A stretch of 64,000 nucleotides of DNA from Streptoverticillium olivoreticuli subsp. olivoreticuli (lineage in GTDB: Bacteria > Actinomycetota > Actinomycetes > Streptomycetales > Streptomycetaceae). Below are positions 48,380 to 56,672 of this stretch, in pieces. The notes under the pieces are model-generated. The model was not told where the DNA came from, made no database searches, and saw only the letters and a program-made list of their open reading frames with translations. Numbering within the stretch: position 1 is the first letter of the stretch; every line of letters starts with the position of its first letter. A program made the translations under genes and the position numbers. The stretch covers positions 2,379,501-2,443,500 of the forward strand of contig NZ_CP031455.1 in NCBI RefSeq assembly GCF_003391135.1, in the 5' to 3' direction.

Positions 48380-48734
48380 TCACTTCACCCCTTGGGAATT
48401 CGAGGAATCCAACCGCCCGGAGCGTTCGGCACGCGAAGGCTCCGGAAAGCGTTGCATTCGGTTTGCGGAGGATTCTTTTTGCGAAGGATTCGGTTCACGA
48501 AGAAAAAGCTGCGCCCGGAATCGAGGCGCATGGGACCCACCGTGCGCAGCAATGGCGGCGCTCAGCGGATTTCGATATGTCGACGGTTTCCGTATGGCAG
48601 CTGGGACAACCGTGCCAGACCAGGCCGTCGAATGGGTTCGGCCTATCGGCGCACAAGCTGCATGGCAACTTGATGCAGGACAGAAGTAGGGCCACAAATC
48701 GGGCACAACTCCCCTGCGCGCGGGGACGTTCCGC
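48380..48734 (-). promoter_or_regulatory. promoter region of the AsnB-led operon
   Basis: This 355-base, lower-GC interval separates two minus-strand operons. It contains CTGCATGGCAACTTGATGC at 48658-48676 and a related TATGGCAGCT near 48593-48602, which match elements near 56955 and 58090. I found no convincing gene; Cys-rich reading frames here (for example 48495-48695) lack ribosome sites. The TTG of the AsnB-like gene is preceded by AAGGGG. Confidence 0.5.
48658..48676. promoter_or_regulatory. CTGC-N3-GCAACTT element, copy 1
   Basis: CTGCATGGCAACTTGATGC differs by one base from the copy at 56955. It lies about 280 bases upstream of the AsnB-like start and is a candidate operator of the cluster regulator. 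Confidence 0.5.
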
Positions 48735-50069
48735 TCACCAGCGCGCGCGGGGCAGCTCGGGGCGCGCCGGGGCGGTCCTCGGCCCGCGTGCGGGGCCCTG
48801 CCCCGGTGGACGGGGCTCGGCGCGCGGGCTGGGCGCGGGCACGATGTAGTCCAGTTCGAGCGGCTCGTCGCCGCGCCCCGTCAGGAGCCGCAGCAGGGGG
48901 CCGGCCATGGCCGTCGTGAGGACCGCCATGACGACGAAGAGCGAGTAGAGCCGCTCGTCGAGCAGTCCCGCCTGCAGGCCGATGCCCAGGGCGATGAGCT
49001 CGGTCAGCCCCCGGGTGTTCATCAGGCAGGCCAGCACCGCGGAGCCCCGGGCCGACAGCCCCTGGGACCTGGCGGCGAGCCAGGTGCCCGCGAACTTGCC
49101 GGTGATCGCCACGAAGAGGATCGCGGCCAGCTGCACCAGTCCGTCGGCGCCGATACCGGAGAGGTTCACCTTCAGGCCCGCGACGACGAAGTACACGGGC
49201 AGCAGGAGCTCGGTCGTGTACTGGGTGCGCTGCAGCAGGTCCTCGCGTACGGAGGTCCCCTTCAGACGCGGCACGACGAGCCCGAACAGGAAACCCCCCA
49301 TCACGAAGTGCAGGCCCATCCACTGGGTCACCGCGGCCGAGACCAGGGCGCCGGCCAGGACGAGGGCGAGGCCGCCCGCGGACCGGGACCCCGTGGCGCT
49401 CTCCCCGGACAGGAACCGCTTGAGCAGCGGCCGTACGACCAGGAACAGCACGGCCGCGTACGGCACGACCAGCAGCACCTTCCAGTGGTGCCCGCCGCTC
49501 GCGCCGGCCAGGGCCTGGACGCCGGCGAGCGCCGTCCACGCCGCGAGGTCGCAGACCGCCGCCGTGGACAGGGCCACGGCGCCCAGCCAGGTGCCGCTCA
49601 TGCCCCGGTCGGACAGGATCCGGGCCAGGACCGGGAAGGCGGTCACCGACACCGCGACCCCGATGAACAGCACGAAGGCGGTGTGGTCGGCAGGCTCGTA
49701 CGTACGCAGCAAGTACGCCGCGAGCCCCAGCCCGAGCGCGAAGGGCACGAGGGTGGACCCGGCGACGACCGCCCCGGCCATCCGGCCCGAGCCCCGCAGC
49801 CGCCCGAAGTCGAGCTCCAGGCCCACGACGAACATGAACAGCACCAGGCCCAGGTTGGCCAGGGCGCCGAGGTAGGGCCGCACCTCCACCGGCAGCAGCG
49901 CGTCGGAGAGCGCGCCGCCGAAGAGGGTGGGGCCGAGCGCCACGCCGATCAGGATCTCGCCGATGACCGGCGGCTGCCCGAGCGCCCGGGCCAGCCGGCC
50001 CGCGGCCTTCGCCAGCGCGATGATCAGGGCGAGGTCGACGAGCAGGAGAGTGACCTGTCCTTCCGTCAT
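48735..50069 (-). CDS. CPA2-type cation/proton antiporter
   Basis: This 444-residue integral membrane protein belongs to the monovalent cation:proton antiporter-2 family. It has twelve or so helices, PPVIGEILIGVALGPTLFGG near the start, the paired Asp/Glu-bearing helix with VCDLAAWTALAG, and FKAGTWLAARSQG-like residues (GKFAGTWLAARSQG) later. A Pro/Arg-rich cytoplasmic tail of about 45 residues follows. The start overlaps the BtrH-like stop as ATGA. Its presence at the end of a biosynthetic operon may reflect export or pH balance; no specific substrate can be read. Confidence 0.9.
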   Translation of the reverse strand: MTEGQVTLLLVDLALIIALAKAAGRLARALGQPPVIGEILIGVALGPTLFGGALSDALLPVEVRPYLGALANLGLVLFMFVVGLELDFGRLRGSGRMAGAVVAGSTLVPFALGLGLAAYLLRTYEPADHTAFVLFIGVAVSVTAFPVLARILSDRGMSGTWLGAVALSTAAVCDLAAWTALAGVQALAGASGGHHWKVLLVVPYAAVLFLVVRPLLKRFLSGESATGSRSAGGLALVLAGALVSAAVTQWMGLHFVMGGFLFGLVVPRLKGTSVREDLLQRTQYTTELLLPVYFVVAGLKVNLSGIGADGLVQLAAILFVAITGKFAGTWLAARSQGLSARGSAVLACLMNTRGLTELIALGIGLQAGLLDERLYSLFVVMAVLTTAMAGPLLRLLTGRGDEPLELDYIVPAPSPRAEPRPPGQGPARGPRTAPARPELPRARW

Positions 50070-51013
50070 GCCCGCTCCCCCGCCGCGGCCCGCAGCCGCG
50101 GCAGCAGCTCCTCCTCGGCCTCCTTGAGCACGAGGCAGGCCGCGGCCGTCCGGTCGGCGTCCAGGGAGCCGGTGACCTTGCCGAGCAGCAACTGGTTCCG
50201 TACGTCGGCGCTTTGGCGCACGATCGACGTGAGGAGCTCCTCGGCACGGGCGTCGTCCAGCGTGCGGCGCACGTACTCGAGGAGTCCGGCGCGCGATCCC
50301 TGGTAGAGGGAGAAGGCGTCGTGCAGCAGGAAGACGACCCGCTCCGGCGCGATCCAGGGGCAGGCGATGAGCTCCCCGACCCCGGAGAACAAGGTGAGGC
50401 CGTCCTCGTACCGGTCGAGCTGCCCGGCGAAGGCCCCGCGCGAGGCCGCCGCGGCCTGTGACGCGTCGAAGTCCTTGGTGGTGAAGTAGCGCACCCGGCG
50501 CAGCTCGTTGTTGTCGAAGCCGGCCGCGATCACTTCCTCGGGGTAGGTGTACGCGCACAGCAGGCTCGCCGGGTTGTCGTCGATGAGCGACCACCGGGCG
50601 GTGTCCTCGTCATACCCCTTGAGCACGATGGTGTGCATCAAGTGCTGGTTGGTGTACTCGGGACAGTGCGGCCAGTAGAACACGTCCCCCACCAGGATCG
50701 CGTACCCCTCCTGGGCCACCACGTCCAGCAGCAGCCCGCGCGCCTCGGCGTAGGTGTCGAAGGCGGCCTCCTCCGCGACGATCCCGATGTTCGCCAGGTC
50801 GTCGCGGTGGAGGAGCCCGCTCTCGAAGGAGTACTTGGGCCGCTGCTCCCTGACGATCTGCCGCAGGATCTCGTCGGTGCTGACCATGCACCGGTGGAGC
50901 AGCTGGTACGCCAGCGGCTCGCGCTCGGCGAGCATCACGAGCGACTGGCGCTGGGAACAATTCAGGAAAAGCCGGCTGTACAGCTCTCTGTCGTACGGAT
51001 AGGTCACGTCCAT
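50066..51013 (-). CDS. BtrH-like acyltransferase/peptidase-fold protein
   Basis: This 315-residue protein resembles the butirosin BtrH N-terminal family, a papain-like fold that transfers an acyl group from a carrier protein to an amine. The triad candidates are Cys19 (in NCSQRQSLV), a His in LMHTIVLKGYDED and Asp in SLIDDNP. BtrH moves a gamma-glutamyl-AHBA chain from the ACP BtrI; here two carrier proteins are encoded in the same operon, so a similar transfer or off-loading is likely. It overlaps the antiporter start by four bases and follows the GNAT gene. Confidence 0.75.
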   Translation of the reverse strand: MDVTYPYDRELYSRLFLNCSQRQSLVMLAEREPLAYQLLHRCMVSTDEILRQIVREQRPKYSFESGLLHRDDLANIGIVAEEAAFDTYAEARGLLLDVVAQEGYAILVGDVFYWPHCPEYTNQHLMHTIVLKGYDEDTARWSLIDDNPASLLCAYTYPEEVIAAGFDNNELRRVRYFTTKDFDASQAAAASRGAFAGQLDRYEDGLTLFSGVGELIACPWIAPERVVFLLHDAFSLYQGSRAGLLEYVRRTLDDARAEELLTSIVRQSADVRNQLLLGKVTGSLDADRTAAACLVLKEAEEELLPRLRAAAGERA

Positions 51014-51040
51014 CGGTTGGGGTCCCCCTCGGGGATCGGG

Positions 51041-51496
51041 CTAGAGCGGCCGCGTCATGAACGCGCTGTTGGGGTCTTCCTTGTAGTCCGCGAAGGGTGC
51101 GCAGTACTCGAACTCGAACTTCTCGTACAGGGCGCGGGCGGGGGCGAAGAACTCCGTCGCCCCCGTCTCGAGGCTGAGCCGGGTGTACCCCATGCGCCGG
51201 GCCTCGGAGATGACGTGGGCCAGCAGGCGCGAGGCCACCCCGCCGCGCTTGCGCGCGGGGGCGGTCCGCATCGACTTGATCTCCCCGTGCGTGGCGTCGA
51301 TCCGCTTGACGGCGCCGCAGCCCACCAGCGTCCCGCCGTCCCTGGCCGCCCAGAAGGTCACCTCCGGCCCGCGCAGACCGTCGAGGTCGAGCGCGTGCTT
51401 GCTCTCCAGCGGTGTGACGGCCCTCATGTCCCGGACGTGCTCCTCCAGGAAGGCGGCGATCTCCGGCCCGGAGAGGTCGTCGACGGAAATCTGCAT
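51041..51496 (-). CDS. GNAT N-acetyltransferase
   Basis: This 151-residue acetyltransferase begins MQISVDDLSGPEIAAFL and contains the YsnE-type pattern: ESKHALDLDGLRGPEVTFW, GCGAVKRIDATHGEIKSMRT, the acetyl-CoA loop RKRGGVASRLLAHV, and SLETGATEFFAPARALYEKF. In tabtoxin producers an acetyltransferase gives self-protection or acts in biosynthesis (TblD, Ttr). Here it could acetylate the product or an intermediate. It lies between the BtrH-like and KAS III-like genes with about 27 and 50 bases spacing. Confidence 0.88.
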   Translation of the reverse strand: MQISVDDLSGPEIAAFLEEHVRDMRAVTPLESKHALDLDGLRGPEVTFWAARDGGTLVGCGAVKRIDATHGEIKSMRTAPARKRGGVASRLLAHVISEARRMGYTRLSLETGATEFFAPARALYEKFEFEYCAPFADYKEDPNSAFMTRPL

Positions 51497-51546
51497 GGGT
51501 GTCCCCTTTCTTCGGGTTTCCCCGGACGTTGTTCAGCGGTGCCGAC

Positions 51547-52479
51547 TCAGATTCCCTCGAGCAGCCCGCAGGCGAAAAATCCGGGTGCCGAGGAAACGGC
51601 CAGATGGGTCTCCCCAGGACGGATCCCGGTGTCGCCGTGGTGGTCGACGAGGTTGATCATCCAGTCGGAGTTCCCGCAGTGACCGTACGCGGCAAGAGTC
51701 CTGGCGAAGTGCAGGCGGTCCCGCTGCAACCCCGCGATCGTGCTGTTGAACAGCGTGATCGGCGTGTAGAGGTTGGTGGGGAACACCTTGGTGACGTCCG
51801 CGAGCCGACGGCCGCTGTCCGCGGCGACCTTGGCGAGCGCGGACTGCGCGGCCTTCTGCCGCGAGACGAACGATTCGCGGCCCAGGAGCCCTTCGTGGTC
51901 GACACGCACCGCCGAGGCGAGCAGCCGCACCAGCCCCTGGCCGCCCCGGGCGATCAGGCAGCTGGCCACCGCGTCGCCGAACAGGGCGAAGGAGCGCACG
52001 CGGTCGCTGTCGTCCGGGGTGAAGTCCAGCGAGACGAGGACGACGTTGCGCACGTCCGGATCGCGCAGCAGCAGTTCGTACCCCTGGCGCAGGGCCGTCA
52101 GGGAGCTGCAGCACTGCTGGAAGGAGAGCATCATCGGGACGCAGTCGACCAGTCCCAGCGCGTCGAGGACGCGGGTGGTGAAGTCGCCGCCGAGCGAGGC
52201 CAGTCGGCCGTCGCTGGTGGTGAAGAGGATGTGGTCGACGTCCTCGGGGGAGACGGAGCCGTCGGCCAGCGTCCGCCGCACCGCCTCGATCACGTACTCC
52301 TCGACCGGAGCCGTCATCGTCCGGAAGGTCTCGCAGCCCATGGAGGAGAAGTCGGCGTCGGATGACCTCTCGCGCCAGAGCCTTTCGAAGTCCGGTATGT
52401 CGTACGGCGTGCGCTGCTGTTCTCCCCAGATGCAGGCGAACGAGCCGATGCCGATGCCGGAGTGGTCAGTGCTCACCAT
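51547..52479 (-). CDS. KAS III (FabH)-like protein with altered active site
   Basis: This 310-residue thiolase-fold protein keeps a nucleophile in SFQQCCSSLTAL, Cys124 aligning with the FabH Cys, but the His of the HQAN motif is missing (the equivalent region reads VFPTNLYTP) and the later Asn motif reads GHCGNSD. Such divergent KAS III proteins (CerJ, for example) act as acyltransferases that move carrier-bound acyl groups without condensation. It starts at ATG 52479 with GGAGGCGAGG upstream. A strong hairpin separates it from the upstream carrier protein gene. Confidence 0.82.
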   Translation of the reverse strand: MVSTDHSGIGIGSFACIWGEQQRTPYDIPDFERLWRERSSDADFSSMGCETFRTMTAPVEEYVIEAVRRTLADGSVSPEDVDHILFTTSDGRLASLGGDFTTRVLDALGLVDCVPMMLSFQQCCSSLTALRQGYELLLRDPDVRNVVLVSLDFTPDDSDRVRSFALFGDAVASCLIARGGQGLVRLLASAVRVDHEGLLGRESFVSRQKAAQSALAKVAADSGRRLADVTKVFPTNLYTPITLFNSTIAGLQRDRLHFARTLAAYGHCGNSDWMINLVDHHGDTGIRPGETHLAVSSAPGFFACGLLEGI

Positions 52480-52497
52480 GCCTCGCCTCCGCCGCAC

Positions 52498-52530
52498 CGG
52501 GCCCGGAGGCCGTCACGGCCTCCGGGCCCG
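52498..52530 (-). terminator. intercistronic hairpin
   Basis: Perfect 16-base arms (CGGGCCCGGAGGCCGT at 52498-52513 and its complement at 52515-52530) lie between the carrier protein stop and the KAS III-like start. It may be a partial terminator or an RNA processing/stability element, since genes continue on the same strand. Confidence 0.7.
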
Positions 52531-52551
52531 GGGAGCGCATCACGGTGGACG

Positions 52552-52833
52552 TCACGCCGACGCCTGCGCGAGGCCGGTCTCGTCTATCTCACGCAGTACG
52601 GACGCGATGCCGTCGATGTCGTTGAGCAGGGACACCCATTCGGGCTTGAGCTGCACGCTGTCGTTCTTGTGCTCCTTGATGTAGTTCAGCAGGAGCAGGA
52701 TGATGTTCAGCGAGCCGATGCCCAGTTCGTCGCGCGTCTTCGCCTTGATGACGTCCTCGTAGGCCAGCCCCTCGGTCATGGGCTGTGTCCGGAGGTATTC
52801 CGCGAACTTCTTCCGGTATTCATCAGTGCTCAT
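52552..52833 (-). CDS. acyl/peptidyl carrier protein 1
   Basis: This 93-residue protein is a four-helix carrier with the phosphopantetheine attachment in ELGIGSLNIILLLLNY (Ser in GIGSL in place of the usual DSL). Its head, MSTDEYRKKFAEYL, and tail are charged. The start overlaps the SyrB2-like gene end by 11 bases, so carrier and oxygenase are made together, as expected if the oxygenase acts on a carrier-bound substrate. Which enzyme loads it is not clear; the adenylating ligase is three genes upstream. Confidence 0.8.
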   Translation of the reverse strand: MSTDEYRKKFAEYLRTQPMTEGLAYEDVIKAKTRDELGIGSLNIILLLLNYIKEHKNDSVQLKPEWVSLLNDIDGIASVLREIDETGLAQASA

Positions 52834-53755
52834 CGGCGTCGACCTTCTTGAAGGAGTGCCCGTTCAGGTTCTTGTCGTGAAGCCGGTTGTGGCCGTACTT
52901 GTCCTCGCCGGAGACCAGGACGCTGCCGTGGTAGTCGAGGCTGATGGTGTCGCCGAACTCGCTGAGGCTGTCGACGTCCTCGTACACCTTCACCGACGGC
53001 GAGACGTAGCGCGAGGCGAAGCCCAGGCGGGTGGTGTCGCTGACGTTGGGCAGGGAGCCGTGGATGCACTTGGCCAGGAAGATCACGAACTGGCCGGGCT
53101 TCATCTCCATCTCGACGACCCGCTCGTCACTGGGGTCCCAGTCCTGGTCGAGCTTGAGCTCCGCGTAGTCGTATCCGAAGAAGTCGTGGGACTTGCTCTC
53201 CACGTTGCGCGTCAGCGGCTTGCTCTCGTCGTAGTACCACCTCTTGTGGCTGCCGGGGATGTAGCGCAGGCAGCCGTTCTCCCGGCCCGCGGGGGAGAAC
53301 GCGGTCCACACGGTCAGCTCCTGCGTCACCTTCTCCGTCTCCTCGGTGTACTTGAGAGAGGGAGTGGCCGAGGTGGTGGTCTCGCCGACCACGAAGGTCT
53401 CCACCTGGTGCCAGCCGGTTCCGGCCTCACCGGGCGCCTTCTTGAAGATGTTCGTCTTCCAGCACAGGACGTCGTCACCGATGAGGCTGCGGAGCTTGTG
53501 GACGATCTCCGGCCGGCCGATGTGGTCGGACAGCGTGTTGCAGTCCAGGTGCCGGTCGTAGTTGATGACCGTCGAGTTGTGGGGCTTGTTCGCGGAGGTG
53601 ACCATCTCGATCATGGCCTGGTTCCACAGCAGCGGAGCCTCTTCCTCCGGGTAGAGGTCGAACGGCCCCACGAAACCGTTCTCCTCGAAGAACTCGATCT
53701 GCTCCTCGGTCAGTCCGAGGAATTCCGTCTCCATCTGAGGTTCTGTCACCTTCAT
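52823..53755 (-). CDS. SyrB2-like non-heme Fe(II)/2-oxoglutarate halogenase homologue
   Basis: At 310 residues this matches SyrB2 in length and, from memory, in many blocks: NGFVGPFD, NYDRHLD, HIGRPEI, VLCWKT, TGWHQ, TVWTAF, NGCLRYIPGSH, FFGYDY, MKPGQFVIF, LGFASRYV and ISLDYHG. His116 and His232 are the expected iron ligands. At position 118, where hydroxylases have Asp/Glu and SyrB2 has Ala, this protein has Val (H-Q-V), so no carboxylate ligand is present and a chloride site could remain. It would chlorinate or otherwise oxidise an aminoacyl group bound to a carrier protein. The ACP genes flank it. Confidence 0.88.
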   Translation of the reverse strand: MKVTEPQMETEFLGLTEEQIEFFEENGFVGPFDLYPEEEAPLLWNQAMIEMVTSANKPHNSTVINYDRHLDCNTLSDHIGRPEIVHKLRSLIGDDVLCWKTNIFKKAPGEAGTGWHQVETFVVGETTTSATPSLKYTEETEKVTQELTVWTAFSPAGRENGCLRYIPGSHKRWYYDESKPLTRNVESKSHDFFGYDYAELKLDQDWDPSDERVVEMEMKPGQFVIFLAKCIHGSLPNVSDTTRLGFASRYVSPSVKVYEDVDSLSEFGDTISLDYHGSVLVSGEDKYGHNRLHDKNLNGHSFKKVDADEH

Positions 53756-53777
53756 GCCTTTCTGTGGTTGCCGGCTG

Positions 53778-54731
53778 TCAGAGCGCGGCAGCGGCCTCTG
53801 CGGACTTCAGCTTGTTCTTGCCGAGCAGCCGCGCCGCGTTCTTGTAGAAGAAGAGATCCCGGTCCGCATCGGTCATCGACTCGGGAAACGCGCCTTCCTT
53901 GTCGAGCTTCTCGACCAGGCTCTTCTGACGGCCCTGGAGCCGGAACACCGGCCAGTCCGTACCGAAGAGGATCTTGTGGTTGATCCCGCGCCGGAAGAGC
54001 GTGTTCAGTGCCGCGGTGCCGAATGCCTCGTAACCGCTGACGTCCACGTAGATGTTCGGCCGGTTGTTGCACAGCATGGCGACCTCGTCCGGGTAGTGGA
54101 CGCTGCCGTGCGCGAGCACGAAGTCGATGCCGGGGAAGTCCCTGGCCGCCTTGTCGACGTAGATGGGCTGCGCGATCTCGAAGTCGAGCACGGGCGACGT
54201 CGCCCCGATGTGCGAGAGGACGGGCAGCGAGTACTGCGCGCAGATCTCGTAGTACGGGTAGAGCATGTCGTCCGAGAGCCGGTACCCGCACGGCGGGTAC
54301 AGCTTCATCCCGTCGAAGCGGTAGTCGACGATCGCCTTCTCGAAGAGCGCCAGGCCGTCCGCGCCCCACCGGGGATCGACGCCCACGAAGACCCGGAAAC
54401 GGCCCGGGTGGCGCTCCACGACCTTCTTGTGGTGCTCGACGAGCTCTTCGATGGTGTGCGTGCTGTCCTTGAGCGCATAGGTGAAATCGGGCAGCAGAAG
54501 GACGGACTCCGCGATGCCGGCCTCGTCCATCTGCACGACCAACTCGTCGCAGAGCGGGTCCGTCAGCGTGCCGGCGTGCATCCTCGCGACCTTTTCCCGG
54601 GTCACGGGCAGCCCGTGGCTCTCCAGGGCGACCGTCATGTTGTCGACGACACCGCCCTGGAAGGACTGCGGAAAACACATGCCCGAGGCAATGTGGCTGT
54701 GGAAATCGATGATCTTCGGAACGTCGGACAC
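53778..54731 (-). CDS. amidohydrolase-2 family protein
   Basis: This 317-residue TIM-barrel metal hydrolase has DFHSHI (His-x-His) at the start, PVLSHIGAT and FVLAHGS as further metal ligands, and the terminal ILFGTDWPVF Asp. Members hydrolyse amides or decarboxylate. I chose GTG 54731, which follows TTGAGGGG at good spacing. It lies between the carrier protein 2 gene and the SyrB2-like gene. It may trim an amide from a pathway intermediate; the substrate is not evident. Confidence 0.85.
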   Translation of the reverse strand: MSDVPKIIDFHSHIASGMCFPQSFQGGVVDNMTVALESHGLPVTREKVARMHAGTLTDPLCDELVVQMDEAGIAESVLLLPDFTYALKDSTHTIEELVEHHKKVVERHPGRFRVFVGVDPRWGADGLALFEKAIVDYRFDGMKLYPPCGYRLSDDMLYPYYEICAQYSLPVLSHIGATSPVLDFEIAQPIYVDKAARDFPGIDFVLAHGSVHYPDEVAMLCNNRPNIYVDVSGYEAFGTAALNTLFRRGINHKILFGTDWPVFRLQGRQKSLVEKLDKEGAFPESMTDADRDLFFYKNAARLLGKNKLKSAEAAAAL

Positions 54732-54742
54732 GGAAAGGCCCC

Positions 54743-54994
54743 TCAACTCTGCCGTACGACCTTGATGATGTCCGCGACGGATTCGGCGCGGACGAACTCC
54801 TCGACACGGCCGAAGACATCGATGCCGGTCTTCTCCTCCAGGACGAAGACAATGCTCATGAGCGTGAGCGAATCGACGCCCAAATCGCCCCGGAGGCTCA
54901 TTTCCGGTGAAACTCCTTTCTTGGCTGCCTTCTGCGCGATTGTGCTCGCGATGATCCGGCAGATCTCGTCGTCGCTCACATGGCCTTTGTTCAT
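54743..54994 (-). CDS. acyl/peptidyl carrier protein 2
   Basis: This 83-residue carrier has the canonical phosphopantetheine site LGVDSLTLMSIVFVLEE (Ser in DSL) and an acidic third helix typical of ACP. Its ATG overlaps the ligase stop as ATGA, so the ligase and carrier are co-translated, suggesting that the ligase loads this carrier. A hydrophilic N-terminus, NKGHVSDDEICRIIAST, precedes the first helix. Confidence 0.88.
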   Translation of the reverse strand: MNKGHVSDDEICRIIASTIAQKAAKKGVSPEMSLRGDLGVDSLTLMSIVFVLEEKTGIDVFGRVEEFVRAESVADIIKVVRQS

Positions 54995-56613
54995 CGTCCC
55001 GCCCGGGTGCTCTCGCCGAATATCCTGCGCGTGACCGCGCCCCTGTCGACCTTGAAGTTCCTTGTCAGCAGACCGCTTTCCACCGTCAGTTCGGACGCGG
55101 GTCTGAAGACGACGTCCGAGATCCTGCGGGCGGCTTCCTGCTGTTTGTTCGACTCGTTGACGTACGCCTCGACCTCGGCCGTGCGCTCGGGCGACTGCCA
55201 GTCGTCGAGCCAGACGACACAGGTCAGCAGCCCGTCCCCGTCGGGTGACAGGACCATCGCCCGGTCGGCGCGGCAGCCCTTCTCCACGGCGAGTTCGAGT
55301 TCCTCGGGGTTGATCTTGACCCCGCTGCGCGTGATGATCACGTTCTTCTTCCGGCCGACCAGGCGCAGGAACCCCGCCTCGTCGAACCGGCCCAGGTCCC
55401 CGGTCGCCACCCGCTCTCCGGGCAGGAAGACCGCGTCCTGGGTCTCCGTCCCCTCGAAGACGTAGCCGAGGCACTGCGGACGGTCCGTGCGCACCACGAC
55501 CTCGCCGTCGTCGGCGACCTCGACCTCGATCCCGTCGACCGGCCGGCCCGCGCTGCCCACCTTGCTGCGCCCCGGCAGGTTGAGGGCGATCCAGCCGATC
55601 TCGGTGCTCCCGTACACCTCGTGGAGGGGGGCTCCGAGCAACTGGAACAGCCGGACCGTGCGCGGCGGCACCGGTGCGGATCCGGTGAGCATCAGCCGTA
55701 CCCGGGAGCCGTACATGCCCATCCACTTCGCGCCCAGGCGCCTCCGCAGACCCCGGCTGGCCCGGCCCGGCGCCACGGTGTCGAGCACGGTGGCCAGCAA
55801 CACCGGCAGCCTTTCCTTCAGCCCGGCGGAGTCGACCCGGTTGCAGGCGACCTCGAAGAACGAAGGGGGACCGAGAATGATGGTCGGCTCGAAGTCCTTG
55901 AGCTTCTGGAACATCCGCTCCGGCGCCACGACGGTCGCGTCGGCTCCGTACCGAACGGCCAGGTACATCAGGTAGCGCTGCTGGAAGTTGGAGAACGGCA
56001 TGACGATCAGGAGGTTGTCACGCCCGTCCACCCGCCATGCCTCGCCGGATGTCCGGATGGTGTTCTCGACGCCCTTCTTGGACATCATCAGGCCCTTCTT
56101 GCTGCCCGACGTGCCCGAGGAGAAGGCGATGGAGAAGACGTCGTCCGGCAGGGCCAGCGGCGGACGGCCGCCGTCCCCGGATTCCGGCCCGCTCCCGGAC
56201 CGCGTTCTCCTCTCGAGCCTCAGCGGCCGGTCCTCCAGCCGCGCGATGCCCTGCGGAAGGCCGGATTCGCCTGCCGGCGCCCGGGTCACCAGGACGGCCG
56301 AGAGCCCGTATTTCCCGGCCAGTTCGTCCACTGTCGCCGCGTCCGTCCGGCGCTCCAGCGGCAGCGCCACGGAGACGCACTCCAGCCCCAGCAGAGCGAG
56401 GTCGGCGACAACCCACTCGTATGAGTTCGGCCCGGCGAGGCCCACGAGGTCCCCGGCCCCGATACCGCAGTCGCGCAGCTCGGACATGAGCCGTACGACG
56501 TCATCGTGGACTTCCGGGAACGTTTTGGTGACCGTTCTCCCGTCGATGGCGAAGAATTGCATCCGGCGATCCGCATGCTTGGCCAGGTTTTTATAAAGTT
56601 CGTTGATCGGCAA
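54991..56613 (-). CDS. AMP-dependent acyl/aminoacyl ligase (ANL superfamily)
   Basis: This 540-residue adenylate-forming enzyme has the A3-type P-loop SIAFSSGTSGSKKGLM near residue 165, EVYGSTEIGWIAL (A5), TGDLGRFDEAGFL (A7) and GRKKNVIITRSGVKINPEELE (A8), with the catalytic Lys region in SGLLTRNFKVDRGAV near the end. It would activate an amino or other acid as the adenylate and pass it to the carrier. TTG 56613 follows GAGG at good spacing. It is the first gene of the 8-kb operon. Substrate specificity cannot be read with confidence. Confidence 0.88.
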   Translation of the reverse strand: MPINELYKNLAKHADRRMQFFAIDGRTVTKTFPEVHDDVVRLMSELRDCGIGAGDLVGLAGPNSYEWVVADLALLGLECVSVALPLERRTDAATVDELAGKYGLSAVLVTRAPAGESGLPQGIARLEDRPLRLERRTRSGSGPESGDGGRPPLALPDDVFSIAFSSGTSGSKKGLMMSKKGVENTIRTSGEAWRVDGRDNLLIVMPFSNFQQRYLMYLAVRYGADATVVAPERMFQKLKDFEPTIILGPPSFFEVACNRVDSAGLKERLPVLLATVLDTVAPGRASRGLRRRLGAKWMGMYGSRVRLMLTGSAPVPPRTVRLFQLLGAPLHEVYGSTEIGWIALNLPGRSKVGSAGRPVDGIEVEVADDGEVVVRTDRPQCLGYVFEGTETQDAVFLPGERVATGDLGRFDEAGFLRLVGRKKNVIITRSGVKINPEELELAVEKGCRADRAMVLSPDGDGLLTCVVWLDDWQSPERTAEVEAYVNESNKQQEAARRISDVVFRPASELTVESGLLTRNFKVDRGAVTRRIFGESTRAGR

Positions 56614-56672
56614 AGTAATCCTCGGTTCGTTCGCAGGACTCCAGGAACTGGAAACGACGAGCGAACGCAGGC

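Noticed and set aside
48380-48706. Minus-strand frame and a Cys-rich frame at 48495-48695
   Set aside because: No ribosome site, no codon bias and the region contains the promoter of the AsnB-led operon.
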